Of a DNA stretch of 64,000 bases, positions 48,701-60,656 are shown piece after piece. The position numbers and the translations under genes were made by a program. Location of the stretch: positions 37,556,853 to 37,620,852 of the forward strand of contig CM055903.1 in the NCBI GenBank assembly GCA_029582155.1, read 5' to 3'. The notes under the pieces were generated by a model. The model searched no databases. It was not told the DNA's origin and worked only from the letters and a program-made list of their open reading frames with translations. This DNA is from Panopea generosa. Taxonomy: Eukaryota > Mollusca > Bivalvia > Adapedonta > Hiatellidae. Position 1 is the first letter of the stretch. Each line of letters begins with the position of its first letter.

Positions 48701-51115
48701 CTACCTACTGACATCACGTTCACGCTCACCAGTGGTTATTGTGCTACCTACTGACACAACGTTCACGATCCTCAGTGGTTATTGTTTTATCTACTGACAT
48801 CATGTTCACGCTCCCCAGTGGTTATTGTTCTACCTACTGATACCTAGCTAGCGCTCACAAGAGGTTATTGTGCTACCTACTGACACCTCGTTTACGCTCC
48901 CCATTGGTTATTGTGCTACCTACTGACATCACGCTCATGCTCACCAGTGATTATGGTGCTACCTATTGGCAACACGTTTAAGTTCCCTAGAGGTGATTTT
49001 GCTAGATTCTGACACCACGTTCACGCTTCCCAGTGGTTATTGTGCTACCTACTGACACCACGTTCAAGCTCCCCATTGGTTATTTTGCTGCCTACTGACA
49101 TCACGTTCAAGTTCCCAAATGGTTATTTTGCTACCTACTGACACCACATTCACACACCCCAGTGGTTATTGTGCTAACTATTGGCAACATGTTCACGCTC
49201 CCCATTGGTGATTGTGCTACCTACTGACACCACGTTCAAGCTCCCCAGTGGTTATTTTGCTGCCTATTGACATCACGTTCAAGCTCCCAAATGGTTATTT
49301 TGATACCTACTGACACCACGGTCACACTCCCTAGTGGTTATTGTGCTAACTATTGGCAACACGTTCACGATCCCCATTGTTGATTGTGCTACCTACTGAC
49401 ACCACGTTCACGCTCCCCAGTGGTTATTGTGCTACATTCTGACATCAATTTTGCGCTCCCCAGCGACCATTTCGCCACTGACTGACACCACGTTCACGCT
49501 TCCGAGTGGTTTTTGTGCTACCTACTGACACCATGTTAACGCTTCCCAGTGGTTATTGTGCTACCTACTGACATCACGTTTACGCTCATCAGTGGTTATT
49601 GTGCTACCTACTGACATCACGCTCATGCTCACCAGTAATTATTGTGCTACCTATTGGCAACACGTTTAAGCTCCCAGAGGTTTTTTTGCTACCTACTGAC
49701 ACCACGTTCACGCTTCCCAGTGGTTATTGTGCTACCTACTGACACCACGTTCAAGCTCCCCAGTGGTTATTGTGCTAACTATTGGCAACATGTTCACGCT
49801 CCCCATTGGTGATTGTGCTACCTACTGACACCACGTTCAAGCTCCCCAGTGGTTATTTTGCTGCCTATTGACATCACGTTCAAGCTCCCAAATGGTTATT
49901 TTGATACCTACTGACACCACGGTCACACTCCCTAGTGGTTATTGTGCTAACTATTGGCAACACGTTCACGATCCCCATTGTTGATTGTGCTACCTACTGA
50001 CACCACGTTCACGCTCCCCAGTAGTTATTGTGCTACATTCTGACACCAATTTTGCGCTCCCCAGCGACCATTTCGCCACTGACTGACACCACGTTCACGC
50101 TTCCGAGTGGTTTTTGTGCTACCTACTGACACCATGTTAACGCTTCCCAGTGGTGATTGTGCTACCTACTGACACCACGTTAATGCTCCCCAGTAATTAT
50201 TGTGCTACCTACTAACATCAATTTCACGCTCCCCAGTGGTTATTGTGCTACTAGCTGATACCACGTTCTTTCTCCCGAGTTGTTTTTGTGCTAACTACTG
50301 ACATCACGTTCACGCCCCCAGTGATAAACGTGCTACCTAATGAAACACTGTTTAAGCTTCCCAGTGGTTATTGTACTACCTACTGACACTACGTTCACGC
50401 TCCCCATTGGTTTTTGTGCTACCAACTGACACCACGTTCACGTTTCCATATGGTAAACGTGCTACCTACTAACACCACGTTCACGTTTCCATATGGTAAA
50501 CGTGCTACCTACTGACATCACGTTTACGCTCCTCAGTGTTTATTGTGCTACCTACTGACATCACGTTTACGCTCATCAGTGGTTATTGTGCTACCTACTG
50601 ACATCACGCTCATGCTCACCAGTAATTATTGTGCTACCTATTGGCAACACGTTTAAGCTCCCAGAGGTTTTTTTGCTACCTACTGACATCACGTTCACGC
50701 TTCCCAGTGGTTATTGTGCTACCTACTGACACCACGTTCAAGCTCCCCAGTGGTTATTTTGCTGCCTACTGACTACACGTTCAAGGTACCAAATGGTTAT
50801 TTTGCTACCTACTGACACCACGTTCACACGACCCATTTGTGATTGTGCTACCTACTGACACCACGTTCACACTCCCCAGTGGTTATTGTGCTACCTACTG
50901 ACACCAATTTCGCGCTCCCCAGTGGTTATTTTGCCACTGACTGACACCACGTTCACGCACCAAAGTGGTTTTTGTGCTACCTACTGACATCACTTCCACG
51001 CTCCCCAGTAGTTATTGTGCTACCTACCGACACCACGTTCACGCTCCCCAGTGGTTATTGTGCTACCTACTAACACCATGTTCACGCTCCCCAGTGGTGA
51101 CTGTGTTATAAATTT
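45730..51115. repeat. 43-bp minisatellite, about 125 copies, with ~601-bp higher-order duplication
   Basis: The unit contains cacgctccccagtggttatt and gtgctacctactgacacc, period 43 bp. Two stretches of 14 units, around 49180-49560 and 49785-50155, share the same rare variants (for example cagcgaccatttcgccactg at 49461 and 50062), showing a segmental duplication within the array. A C17 run interrupts it at 48223-48240. Open frames of 60-190 codons are by-products. Confidence 0.96.
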
Positions 51116-51594
51116 TATATCTATTCCGAAATTCACAGATACCTAATGAACATATTCTTCATTACAGAATCAAACATTACAAATTCAAACGGAGCAATTG
51201 TATTAACTTTGAATTATGACACTGTTTTACTATATTTTGTGGCAACACTGTTTTAATATAGATTAGAAACATATACTTGAAATGGACCATTAATGTATCA
51301 CTAGATACTTCCTGGTGACAATTGTATACATCGTGATGGATGGATATTATCGCAATTGATACCTGGGGGTATCCAACGATGCATTTATGAACACAAAATT
51401 TAAACTTATTTCACAACAGGATGGGATAGCCATCCCATACCGACTCCATCTTATTTCTTGTTACATGTGTTTCTGTGACAAACACTGAAATGTATCTATG
51501 TTTTTTATTTGAATTAGCTACGATTTTCTTACAAGAATTGCTTCATAAATAGCCAATATAAGTATTCCCCCTGTGGAGTGCGTATAAATATCAA
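51116..51594. other. Intronic, nothing recognised
   Basis: AT-rich flank of the 43 bp array. A short duplication of cactgttttaatatag is visible near 51220-51260. Confidence 0.4.
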
Positions 51595-51845
51595 CGCTTG
51601 AATCGTGAGTTTGAATCCCTATCCGATCACAGTCTTCGTAATGATTGATATATGATATAACGTCACATTCTCACGTCTCTCACCTCTGATTCAAGTGAGC
51701 AAGGTATCCGTTACTTGCTGACATGGGTGTACTCGTGTAGTGGTTAACCTTCTAGGTTCCCAGGGAAGAGAAGTTAGTTGAACTGATCGCCATTTAGCCT
51801 TATATGGCATGACGATGACTCTAAATATTCAAACAAACAGATGGC
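51595..51845 (+). mobile_element. tRNA-derived SINE, family A, 5'-truncated
   Basis: Begins within the tRNA-like part (cgtgagtttgaatcccta) and includes aatgattgatatatgatata, tatccgttacttgctgacat and the tail ggcatgacgatgactctaaa. It ends about 205 bp before sulfatase exon 2. Confidence 0.7.
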
Positions 51846-52050
51846 GCCTCACAGGAACTTGGGTCTTTGCATTGTTTGTATATTGATCAAGGATGATAAA
51901 TTACATTACCAGATACGTGTGTCCTTATACCATATAGTGTGTATGAATAGGTCTGTTTAAAATAGGTAACAATAACCAAAACACATAACTACTACTTCAA
52001 CTTCTTGGGTAATCATACCGGCGTTATCTTTTTTTACTTCTACATTACAG

Positions 52051-52158
52051 AGATTAACGCCGTTCTTCCTAACCTTGCTATTCCAAGGGGTCTACCGCCA
52101 GATGAAATCACTATAGCGGAGCAGGCTAAGGCAGCCGGGTACAATACAGCATTGATTG
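52051..52158 (+). CDS. Arylsulfatase exon 2, residues 89-125
   Basis: A 108 bp phase-1/phase-1 exon encoding GLPPDEITIAEQAKAAGY then NTALIG, a conserved segment just before the GKWH motif. Acceptor is tacattacag preceded by a pyrimidine-rich tract. The donor G|GTTTGT at 52159 is a weak match to consensus. The last 22 exon bases and the donor form the first unit of the 79 bp array that follows. Confidence 0.9.
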
Positions 52159-53655
52159 GTTTGTATACGAACACGCGTAGTCATCTGTGTGTGTAGTCCG
52201 GCACATGTGTCCGCGAATCTCAATACAACATTGATTGGTGTGTATACGAACACGCGCAGTCATCTGTGTGTGTAGTCCGGCACATGTGTCCGCGAATCCC
52301 AATACAGCATTGATTGGTGTGTATACGAACACGCGCAGTCACCTGTGTGTGTTGTCGGGCACATGCATCCGCGAATTTCAATACAGCATTGATTGGTGTG
52401 TATACGAACACGCGTAGTCACCTGTGTGTGTTGTCGGGCACATGTGTTCGCGAATCCCAATACAGCATTGATTGGTGTGTATACGAACACGCGTAGTCAC
52501 CTGTGTGTGTTGTCGGGCACATGCATCCGCGAATTTCAATACAGCATTGATTGGTGTGTATGCGAACACGCGCAGTCACCTGTGTGTGTTGTCGGGCACA
52601 TGTGTCCGTGAATCCCATTACAGCATTACTTGGTGTGTATGTGAGCACGCGCAGTCACCTGTGTGTGTAGTCGGGCACATGTGTCCGCGAATCCCAATAC
52701 AGCATTGATTGGTGTGTATACGAACACGCGTAGTCACCTGTGTGTGTTGTCGGGCACATGCGTCCGCGAATCTCAATACAGCATTGATTGGTGTGTATAC
52801 GAACACGCGTAGTCACCTGTGTGTGTTGTCGGGCACATGTGTCCGCGAATCCCAATACAGCATTGATTGGTGTGTGTATACGAACACGCGCAGTCACCAG
52901 TGTGTGTTGTCGGGCACATGTGTCTGCGAATCTCAATACAGCATTGATTGGTGTGTATACGAACACGCGTAGTCACCTGTGTGTGTTGTCGGGCACATGT
53001 GTCCGTGAATCTCAATACAGCATTGATTGGTGTGTATACGAACACGCGCAGTCACCTGTGTGTGTAGTCAGGAACATGTGTCCGCGAATCTCAATACAGC
53101 ATTGATTGGTGTGTATACGAACACGCGTAGTCACCTGTGTGTGTTGTCGGGCACATGTGTCCGTGAATCTCAATACAGCATTGATTGGTGTGTATGCGAA
53201 CACGCGCAGTCACCTGTTTGTGTTGTCGGGCACATGTGTCCGCGAATCCCAATACAGCATTGATTGGTGTGTGTATACGAACACGCGCAGTCACCTGTGT
53301 GTGTTGTCGGGCACATGCGTCCGCGAATCTCAATACAGCATTGATTGGTGTGTATACGAACTCGCGCAGTCACCTGTGTGTGTAGTCCGGAACATGTGTC
53401 CGCGAATCTCAATACAGCATTGATTGGTGTGTATGCGAACACGCGTAATCACCTGTGTGTGTAGTCGGGCACATGTGTCCGCGAATCCCAATACAGCATT
53501 GATTGGTGTGTGTATGCGAACACGCGTAGTCACCTGTGTGTGTAGTCCGGAACATGTGTCCGTTAATCTCAATACAGCATTGATTGGTGTGTATGCGAAC
53601 ACGCGTAGTCACCTGTGTGTGTAGTCGGGAACATGTGTCTGCGAATCTCAATATA
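52137..53655. repeat. 79-bp tandem array that begins in exon 2 and copies its 5' splice site (~19 units)
   Basis: ttgattgg, spanning the exon-intron border, recurs at 52152, 52231, 52310, 52389, 52468 and so on to 53580, spaced 79 bp (a few 81 bp from an extra gt). The first copy is the true end of exon 2 (caatacagcattgattg, then gtttgtatacg). All later copies keep this sequence with gtgtgtat in place of gtttgtat. The rest of each unit carries acacgcgtagtcacctgtgt and a cgggcacatgtgtccgcgaa segment. Confidence 0.95.
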
Positions 53656-54060
53656 CCTCGTGTTTAAAACATGATTATCTTAATAAGAAACTATACCTGG
53701 CAAAAATAAAAAGTAAATATTGATAAAAAAGTGTATTCCTTTTAATTCAAAAACCTGTTCAAAATTCTTTGTTTAGTATTGATTCTATACATATCTTTGT
53801 TAATGGCCAAAATGCAATATTTTGCTGGTTGCTTGTAACTTTAAATGAAAACTAATAAATAGATTCAGTACGTGTACACTGTTGTGTTATTCCAGCTCGT
53901 CAGGTCAAGCTTGTTCATGTGTAACGTGACTAGCAGATAGGACAACTGGTTTCATGTTTTGCATGTGTACCTACGTGATAACCCACGTGGAATATTTTAC
54001 AACACTTTAGTACACATTGAGATAATGACGATAATCAAATTAATTCTGATATTATGCTGT
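53656..54060. other. Intron 2 of the arylsulfatase, nothing recognised
   Basis: AT-rich DNA between the 79 bp array and the transposase remnant. Confidence 0.4.
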
Positions 54061-54073
54061 TAAATAACCGTCC

Positions 54074-54805
54074 AACATAATCAAGCTATCGTAATGCTGA
54101 AAGCTGGAGCTAGAGTTGGTTTACTTTAGTACACACATCGAGATATTGGCGATAGTATACTACTCAGAGTTTGCTAAGCACCAAATATTTCACACGGCAT
54201 TGACCAGAGAGGACTGGCGACCTGTCCTTTATACAGATGAGTCCAGGTATTGTCTAAACTATACAGATAGGCGTGGTAGGGAATGGAGAAGGCCGGGAGA
54301 GATATTCCACGCAGCCAACATTGCTGAGCATGACCGCTATGGAGGCGGCTCCGTCATTGTCTGGGGCAGGATCAGCTGGGATGGACGTACAAACCTCATT
54401 GTCCTTGACCGCGGTACACTGAATGTCCAGCGGTATAGAGATGAGATTCTGGATACCCATGTAAGATTGTATGCTGGTGCAATCGGTGATGGGTTCATTC
54501 TAAAGGACGATATTGTATGTCCTCATGCTGCCTATGCTGTCCGAGAGTAACTTCAGATGGAGGAGATTGCACGTCTGGACTGGCCTGCCCGATCTCCCGA
54601 GCTCAATCCCATCGAGCATGTGTGGAATGAATTGCAGCTTGGAATTTCAGCCCGTCAAGTCATGCCAAGAGGTATCCAGGAGTTTGGTACCATGCTGGTC
54701 CAAGAATGGAACAACATCCCACAAAGGACCATCATGAACCAGATAGGGAGCATGAAGAGACGTTGCCAAGCTGTAACTAACAGCAACGGGTCACATACTC
54801 GATAG
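54074..54805 (+). pseudogene. Tc1/mariner (IS630-like) transposase remnant with an in-frame stop
   Basis: A short helix-turn-helix-like start (QAIVMLKAGARV) near 54090 is followed, after a break, by a long frame with VLYTDESRYCLN (first catalytic Asp), GGGSVIVWGRIS, a corrupted second motif (DDIVCPH where DN-rich PH is expected) and LDWPARSPELNPIEHVWNEL (third catalytic acidic position). The two open pieces, 54116-54550 and 54557-54805, are in the same frame, separated by a single TAA at 54548-54550. Most of the N-terminal DNA-binding region is missing. No terminal inverted repeats could be assigned. It lies in sulfatase intron 2 in the same orientation as the gene. Confidence 0.88.
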
Positions 54806-55917
54806 TTATCCCATACCTGTTAGCTCCGTCAGCTTTTTGGCAAATGTAGAAAAGTCCCTATTTTATCAAATAACCTCTATTTGCAATGGTTTTCTTACTC
54901 AAAAGCTTTAAACAAACGTAAAACACAGACAAATTCAAAAACTTTTGCCTTCATCTTGAAAGAGAATATTAAATGAAAAGCAAAACAATGTTCATAACAA
55001 TATTGCAACTATAACGTATAACATGTACTTTAATGTTGTTGGTGCTCAGCAAACTTTGAGCAATATATAATAACTGGATACTTCTTAATATTTGCTGCGT
55101 ATTGTTTTAAAATCATTTCAACTTTATTATCAGGTTTGGTAATCGAAGAAGATTTAAAATTAGATAAATATACAGGCACTTATGTATATGACCTAGCAGG
55201 CACCTATGTTTATGGCCTAGCAGGCACCTATGTCAATGACGGAGTTTATGATCTTACAGAAATCAATTTCTACATTTAATAAAAGGCCATCAAACGTCAC
55301 AGGGTGGAATTTATTCTTTTTAAAGTGCCATAAAACGTGTGTTGTTTTTTTTCGTTTCTACATGACTGTATAACTCAGATGTATGTATTGCGTCAGTATG
55401 TTTGGCTAGTTGAAACTTGTTTATTAAATACAAGTGATAATCATTTAGCTATAAAACATGGTTTGCATGCTATTTCCTAGATGAAACAAGTTCGGCTTTG
55501 TGTAACAAATATAGCAGATTAGATTTAAACTACAATGAAATCACGTGAATTATTCGAAACATTACAAACTCCGTCTGAGTTTTAAGTGGGAAAAACCTGG
55601 GATAGGAAACCCATTTTCAATATAATACTAGTATTTTGGCATGTTTAAATAGATATACCGGCTCGGTGAGTATAAACAGGCATAATATATTGGGGTAAAT
55701 GTTACTGGCCAATTATGAAAAATTAACTGACAAAGAGATCTAACTTCCTTTAAAATGACAAAAGTATTCTTCAGTTATATCATATTAACTATATTCTTCC
55801 GATCCTTGTAGACGTTTATTTTCCAACATTTCAAGGCGATGTGCTTGTGTGTTAGTGTATTTATATGAACAATGAGTATGTATATGCTGATATGGTGACT
55901 GTGGCATTTGATTGAAT
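54806..55917. other. Intron 2, mostly unique; 27-bp triplet at 55170-55250
   Basis: Three tandem copies of ctagcaggcacctatgt-type sequence occur at 55170-55250. The rest is AT-rich without features. Confidence 0.5.
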
Positions 55918-56165
55918 AGTTAGCGTCATTTTTATGCCATCGAGGGCTAACAGACGATCATTTAACCTAACCACTGTTTCCATGGATTAACCATTACTCG
56001 AGTACACCTCATCTCCGCAAGTAACTGATAACTTTCCCGCTGCAATCAGTTGTGAGAGACGAATGATAATGAGACACAATTTCGTATATCAATCATCACG
56101 GAGACTGTTGCCGGGCAGGGGATTCGAATTCACGACCCCTGGATTGAAAGTCAGACGCGTAACAT
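55918..56165 (-). mobile_element. tRNA-derived SINE, family A, near full length
   Basis: The reverse complement runs from the tRNA-like head (gttacgcgtctgactttcaa, B box gaattcgaatcccctgcc) through gatgattgatatacgaaatt and gttatcagttacttgcggag to ctcgatggcataaaaatgac. It is the best preserved copy in the window. It ends about 115 bp before exon 3. Confidence 0.8.
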
Positions 56166-56281
56166 GTGGCATTTGAAAGCTATGTATCCTGTTGAATATA
56201 CTAGTATATTCTATATATTCTTATTGTTGATCTCATGTAAACGCTTGTGTTACCACATTAAATTTAGATGTTTTCGTACAG

Positions 56282-56779
56282 GTAAATGGCATCTTGGATT
56301 GTACGACATTTGGAGAAACTTCACTTACCATCCTTTGAACCAGGGCTTTGGCGAATTCTACGGATTACTGTTATCTAACGTCATAGATTTTGGTAATACT
56401 ACTGGACCAAGGTATTGCTCATGGGACAATTATTTACCCCAGATTGTAATAATATACTTTTCTGTTGCGATACCGATTTTATGGTTATTTAAGGCATCGT
56501 TCCAGGCAAATAAATGGTACAAACTATGTTTTATTTTCGGAACATTGCTCTACTGTTTACATTACATCCATCTTTACCATCTCTGTACGCTCAATAGCGT
56601 ACTCATGAGAGACTATGACGTCATTGAACAACCAATCCGTCTTAAGGGTTTGACAGGTCGATTTGTGAAGGAAAGTGTGGGGTTTCTGGAGCGACAAAGA
56701 GATCGGGAGAATCCGTTCTTCTTATTTGTGTCCTGGCATCATACGCACACGTACCTAGATCCTGTCAGTCAGTTTGCAG
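56282..56779 (+). CDS. Arylsulfatase exon 3: GKWH motif, membrane hairpin, catalytic His (residues 125-291)
   Basis: A 498 bp exon with acceptor ttttcgtacag and donor GTAAGC. It starts with the KWHLGLY catalytic segment (Lys126, His128), then the conserved HPLNQGFGEFYG, two hydrophobic helices joined by a short basic loop, and SWHHTHTYLDP, where His278 or His280 should be the active-site histidine. The hairpin is characteristic of steroid-sulfatase relatives and should insert in the ER membrane. The frame is also open upstream to 56164 through the intron end, which is coincidental. Confidence 0.92.
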
Positions 56780-58130
56780 GTAAGCTTGACAACAGTTTAA
56801 CTGTAAGTTAGTAAATATTTTATAGTGACGTGTATACATGTATAACATATTGTGTAAATATGCAATTTAACATACTCACCCGGCCCAACGGGCTCATAAG
56901 TCGCCTTTACAAATATACATTAATGTACTGTAATATCACAATTAGAGTGTGTCTTACATTGACGTAAATATCGTCAATATCATAAATGTAACACTATTGC
57001 ATAACAGGATAGTAGCTACAAAACCCTTTGGTTACTGATTTCACATTGTATTTCTTCTGGGGTAAGCTTTCACAACATATTTAGCTTTCACATGATATTT
57101 AGCTTTCACAAGAGATTTAGCCTTCACAAGATATTAAGCTAGTTTTCTTGACATATTATTAAGTTCTATATTTCATGAATGATCTTGAAAAAAAAAACTG
57201 AACGGAACAACTAACCGCCACTTTTGTATTTCCAATATCTTTGTCGACATGTCCAGTAGTGTTATCACATTGTGTATACGAGTAATACATTAACATACAA
57301 TTATCTTAGCTATAAATGTTCTTTTCTTATTTAAGTCCAAATTTCAAGGAAATTGATTTGATATTTTTTTGAGAAAATAGATAAAAGATGAGTTACATAA
57401 ATTCAGGTGGCGGGTTTGCTGTTCCGTTCAGGATATGTTTACTCTGATATCATTATTCATTTGGAAATGTATTTTCATACACTTTATAAAATAGTCTTTG
57501 CTCCAGAGATTCGCCAATCTATCTTCCCGTTTCAACTTTGACGGTAGTACACAACATCTGAATTATGTTGACGACGATCGTTACTGTTTATTTATGTTTA
57601 AAATATGCATATTGTTCCCTTTCAAACGTGTTTTGTAAATAACACATGTCCGTATTTAGATAATTTTACCATATCTGTTTTCTATACGCAATTGTTATAG
57701 TTTACTATATTAATTTTGACGGTGTCGATGTGCACAGTTTGTTTCAAAATAGTTCAGAATATCAAATTTAGTCAAGACCGTTTAAATTGTATCACCTCAC
57801 CAGTTACTTAAACATGCATGTTATAATCCATAATGGAAACTACATTTGTGAGTCTGTCATTATTGAACTTGATTAAACTGTTCAAATAATATTGTTACCC
57901 ATCTCCGATAAGTAGACGGAATCCAGTCTTTATTCCCTGGTGCAAGCTTCGGAACAAATTTATACACTCACATATTATAGCCTGATGCTTAGAGTAGTAT
58001 ATATAGTCTGCTTTTGTTTATAGCCCCATATTGTCGCACATTAATCAAGAGTATCCTTAAAACAGATTTGCACGCACTACTCCTGTAGCTATTAAAGCAT
58101 CACAATGATATGAAAAGCCATTTTTGTCTT
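56780..58130. other. Intron 3, first part; short repeats only
   Basis: A fragment cggcccaacgggctcataag at 56880 resembles, inverted, the 3' region of the LINE fragment at 6245-6905. Four ~19 bp units built on agctttcacaagatattt occur at 57065-57145. Otherwise unremarkable. Confidence 0.45.
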
Positions 58131-58159
58131 GGAATATAACACCGACATAGTCGTATTTC

Positions 58160-58540
58160 TCAACAGTTTCTAGGCGGTTATCCCCGATGCTGCCCTATGT
58201 TTTCTGAAAGGCATACTTTGAGATATGTTTCTGTATATAGTCTTTCACACCACTTGGGAGACGTATATAGCATGGCCTGTAGATTTTCTTTTGACGTTGA
58301 GACAAAACAGATATCATTCACATATAATAATAGTGATAGTTTGGTGCCGCCAATAACGATTCTAAGGTCAAGGCCATTTACAAATATAGAAACCAGCGTG
58401 GGGGTCATGTTATCACCCTGTTTCACACCGTCCTAAACTCAGTCAGTTAACTTCTTTTTTGTGCGTATGTATATTTTGAATTGAGTATAACTACGCTGAA
58501 TCCATTCATACATGATACTGTCAATTCGATTAAACAATAA
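58160..58540 (-). pseudogene. LINE reverse transcriptase fragment, inactivated
   Basis: The minus-strand frame reads GVKQGDNMTPTLVSIFVNGL, then LLLYVNDICFVST, then KWCERLY. This is the palm region of a non-LTR reverse transcriptase. The catalytic YADD box appears as YVND, with the first Asp changed to Asn, and stop codons lie just upstream, so the copy is dead. It sits antisense in sulfatase intron 3. Confidence 0.85.
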
Positions 58541-58559
58541 CTTATATTGCACGTAGGAA

Positions 58560-59740
58560 CATTAACATTGCTGACGCAAACCCTCCCACAATTTGAACTT
58601 GATGATGAAGCTTGCTGTGGAGAGTAAGTCCATGGTTTGAATATGGGTCTGCGGAAATAGCATTACGATAAAATTATCTTTGGTGGACTTGTAGCCCTTT
58701 GTTTTGTTCTTTTATCTAACACTTCGGACCAACAACCTTGCGACGCAGAGCCTCCCACAGTTATGAAACTTGCTGTTCTGCAGGTACATGGTATGAATAT
58801 GTGGTATTATTGTTAATTGAGTAATGGCGCTTTGTCCTTTTAAATTAGATTTTATGTCATACTTTGACCAACAGAGCAAATGAAACTTGCAGTACAGCAC
58901 GTACATGGTTTGAATGTGTGTTTGTGATAGTAGCGTTCTGATTAAATACTGTTTAATGGAAAAGTGGTCATTTGAACTTTTAACTTATTTTACGTCATTC
59001 TTTGAACCGACAACCATGCGGACGCAACTTCTCCCATAGTTTTAATCCGATTCAAATGAAACTTGCTGTTCATGGTGTGGTATTGAGGTTCCGTTTGAAT
59101 TATTTTTAAACGAATTATGGCTTTTACATTTTATGTCATACTTTGGACCATCAACCTTACGGACGCAACTTCTCCGACAGTTTTAACCCGATGTAAATGA
59201 AACTGTACAGCAATGTGTACCTGTGATATAAGAGTTCAGATTAGAATTATGGGCCTTTGTTATTTTGACTTAGATTTTACGGCATTCTTCGGTCCGACCT
59301 ACAGTAGATTTAATCCGACTCAAATGAAACTTGCTGTACATAGTCTAAATATGTTGCCTGTGGTATTGAGATTTTACCTTATACTTTGGACCAACAACTT
59401 TACGGACGTAAATCGTCCAATAGTTTTAACGCGATTCAAATGAAATGTTCTGTACAGCAAGTACATGGTCTGAATATTAGCGTTTTGTTTAAGTTATTTC
59501 TGATGGAATTATGAGACTTTGTTATTCTATCTTAATTTTACCTTATATTTTGGGAACGCAACTCTTCCCATAGTTTTAACTTGATTCAAATGAAATGCCC
59601 CTCACAGTTTTGAACCAATTCAGGTGAAACTTGCTGTACATGAACATGGGCCAGAGGTCTTGATGTGCCGATTCAGCAATTTCGTTTTTAAATTATGACG
59701 CTTTGATCTTTTCAATGAAATTACGTTTATTTCAGTTTTA
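58560..59740. repeat. Degenerate tandem array, ~170-200 bp units
   Basis: Recurring phrases ggacgcaacttctcccatag, gattcaaatgaaacttgctg, tacatggtttgaatatg and attttatgtcatactttgga appear in the same order about seven times with considerable divergence. No coding potential. Confidence 0.75.
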
Positions 59741-60044
59741 CATTTGAGCCTTATAACTATTGAGTAACAACACCTACTCCTGGAAGTGATGGACTTTACT
59801 TGTTATTGGCCAGTTACTGAGTGACCTTGTTTAATTTAGTTTTAATCGATAATTTGCCTCACATTTACATAAAAATTAATGAATGGCAATTGATATAATG
59901 TATGAAATCGGAAACAAATAACAGATTCGTTAGAACCATTAAACGAAGTATTGACAGTGTCTTTACTTTCTGAAATTACCAATGCATTAACAATGCTTCC
60001 GAACCCTTTGATTTATTTATAGTTTTGTTATTGAACATTTAGCG
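59741..60044. other. Intron 3, nothing recognised
   Basis: AT-rich spacer before a SINE. Confidence 0.4.
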
Positions 60045-60262
60045 TCAATTTTATGCTGTCGAGGGCTAACAGAAGATCAGTTAACCTAACCACTGTCTCC
60101 TGGGGACCTCAAAGGTTAATCAGTACTCGAGCACACCCCATCTCCGCAAGCTACTGATAACTTTCCAACTTGAATCAGTGGTTAGAGACGAATGGTAATA
60201 CGGCACAATGCCGTATACCAATAATTACGGAGACTGTTGCCGGTCGGGGATTCGAACTCTTG
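60045..60262 (-). mobile_element. tRNA-derived SINE, family A
   Basis: The reverse complement has the B-box-like gttcgaatccccgaccgg, the central block and ccatctccgcaag (inverted) shared with 55918-56165. It ends about 210 bp before exon 4. Confidence 0.78.
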
Positions 60263-60470
60263 ATATCGGTCAACAATCTGGTATGAAGCAGTAGGATGTC
60301 GACAAGAAAATAAGATATTAATAAAATATCGTATTCAAATATTAAACCCCTGTCAAGTCTCTATATCATCATTATTATTATAAGATAATGATATATGTGT
60401 ATAAGGCAGCTCAATACAGAACCGTTTCATCATCATTTATTTAGTAAGTAGTTGTTAATTTTCCCCTAAG

Positions 60471-60656
60471 GTAAGACGCCTCATGGTCAATACGGTGATT
60501 GTGTGGAAGAGATGGACTGGGGAATCGGGGAGATTTTGGCTGCCCTGAATAGTCTCGGTCACACAGACAACACTCTAGTCTACTTCACCTCGGATAACGG
60601 TGGACACATAGAAGAGGCGGTTAACCACAATGGCGGATACAACGGTATTTATAGAG
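60471..60656 (+). CDS. Arylsulfatase exon 4: YGD...EEMDW and TSDNGGH metal site (residues 291-353)
   Basis: A 186 bp phase-1/phase-1 exon, acceptor ttcccctaag and donor G|GTATGA. It encodes [12 protein letters not shown], a hallmark of the STS group, and [12 protein letters not shown] with metal ligands Asp332 and Asn333. STS itself has Gln at the second position, and Asn is usual in other sulfatases. Confidence 0.92.

Larger units (their letters stand above)
39037..52050 (+). other. Arylsulfatase intron 1 (13 kb)
   Basis: A very long intron holding a TTG microsatellite, facing G and C tracts, the 45 bp and 43 bp arrays and SINEs, all listed separately. 42565-43030, 43440-43735 and 44160-45030 contain nothing recognisable beyond AT-rich DNA and a CA/CGCA microsatellite. 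Confidence 0.8.

Noticed and set aside
46231-48754. Frames of 60-190 codons with SPVVIVLPTD-type repeats
   Set aside because: By-products of the 43 bp minisatellite, broken wherever unit length varies.
52220-53651. Regular 79-bp repeats considered as a CRISPR-like array or as coding
   Set aside because: Adjacent units have no unique spacers; the context is a spliced animal gene. Frames on both strands derive from the repeat.
56164-56281. Upstream extension of the exon 3 open frame
   Set aside because: The conserved sulfatase sequence starts at the acceptor; the extension is unrelated and begins at the border of a SINE.
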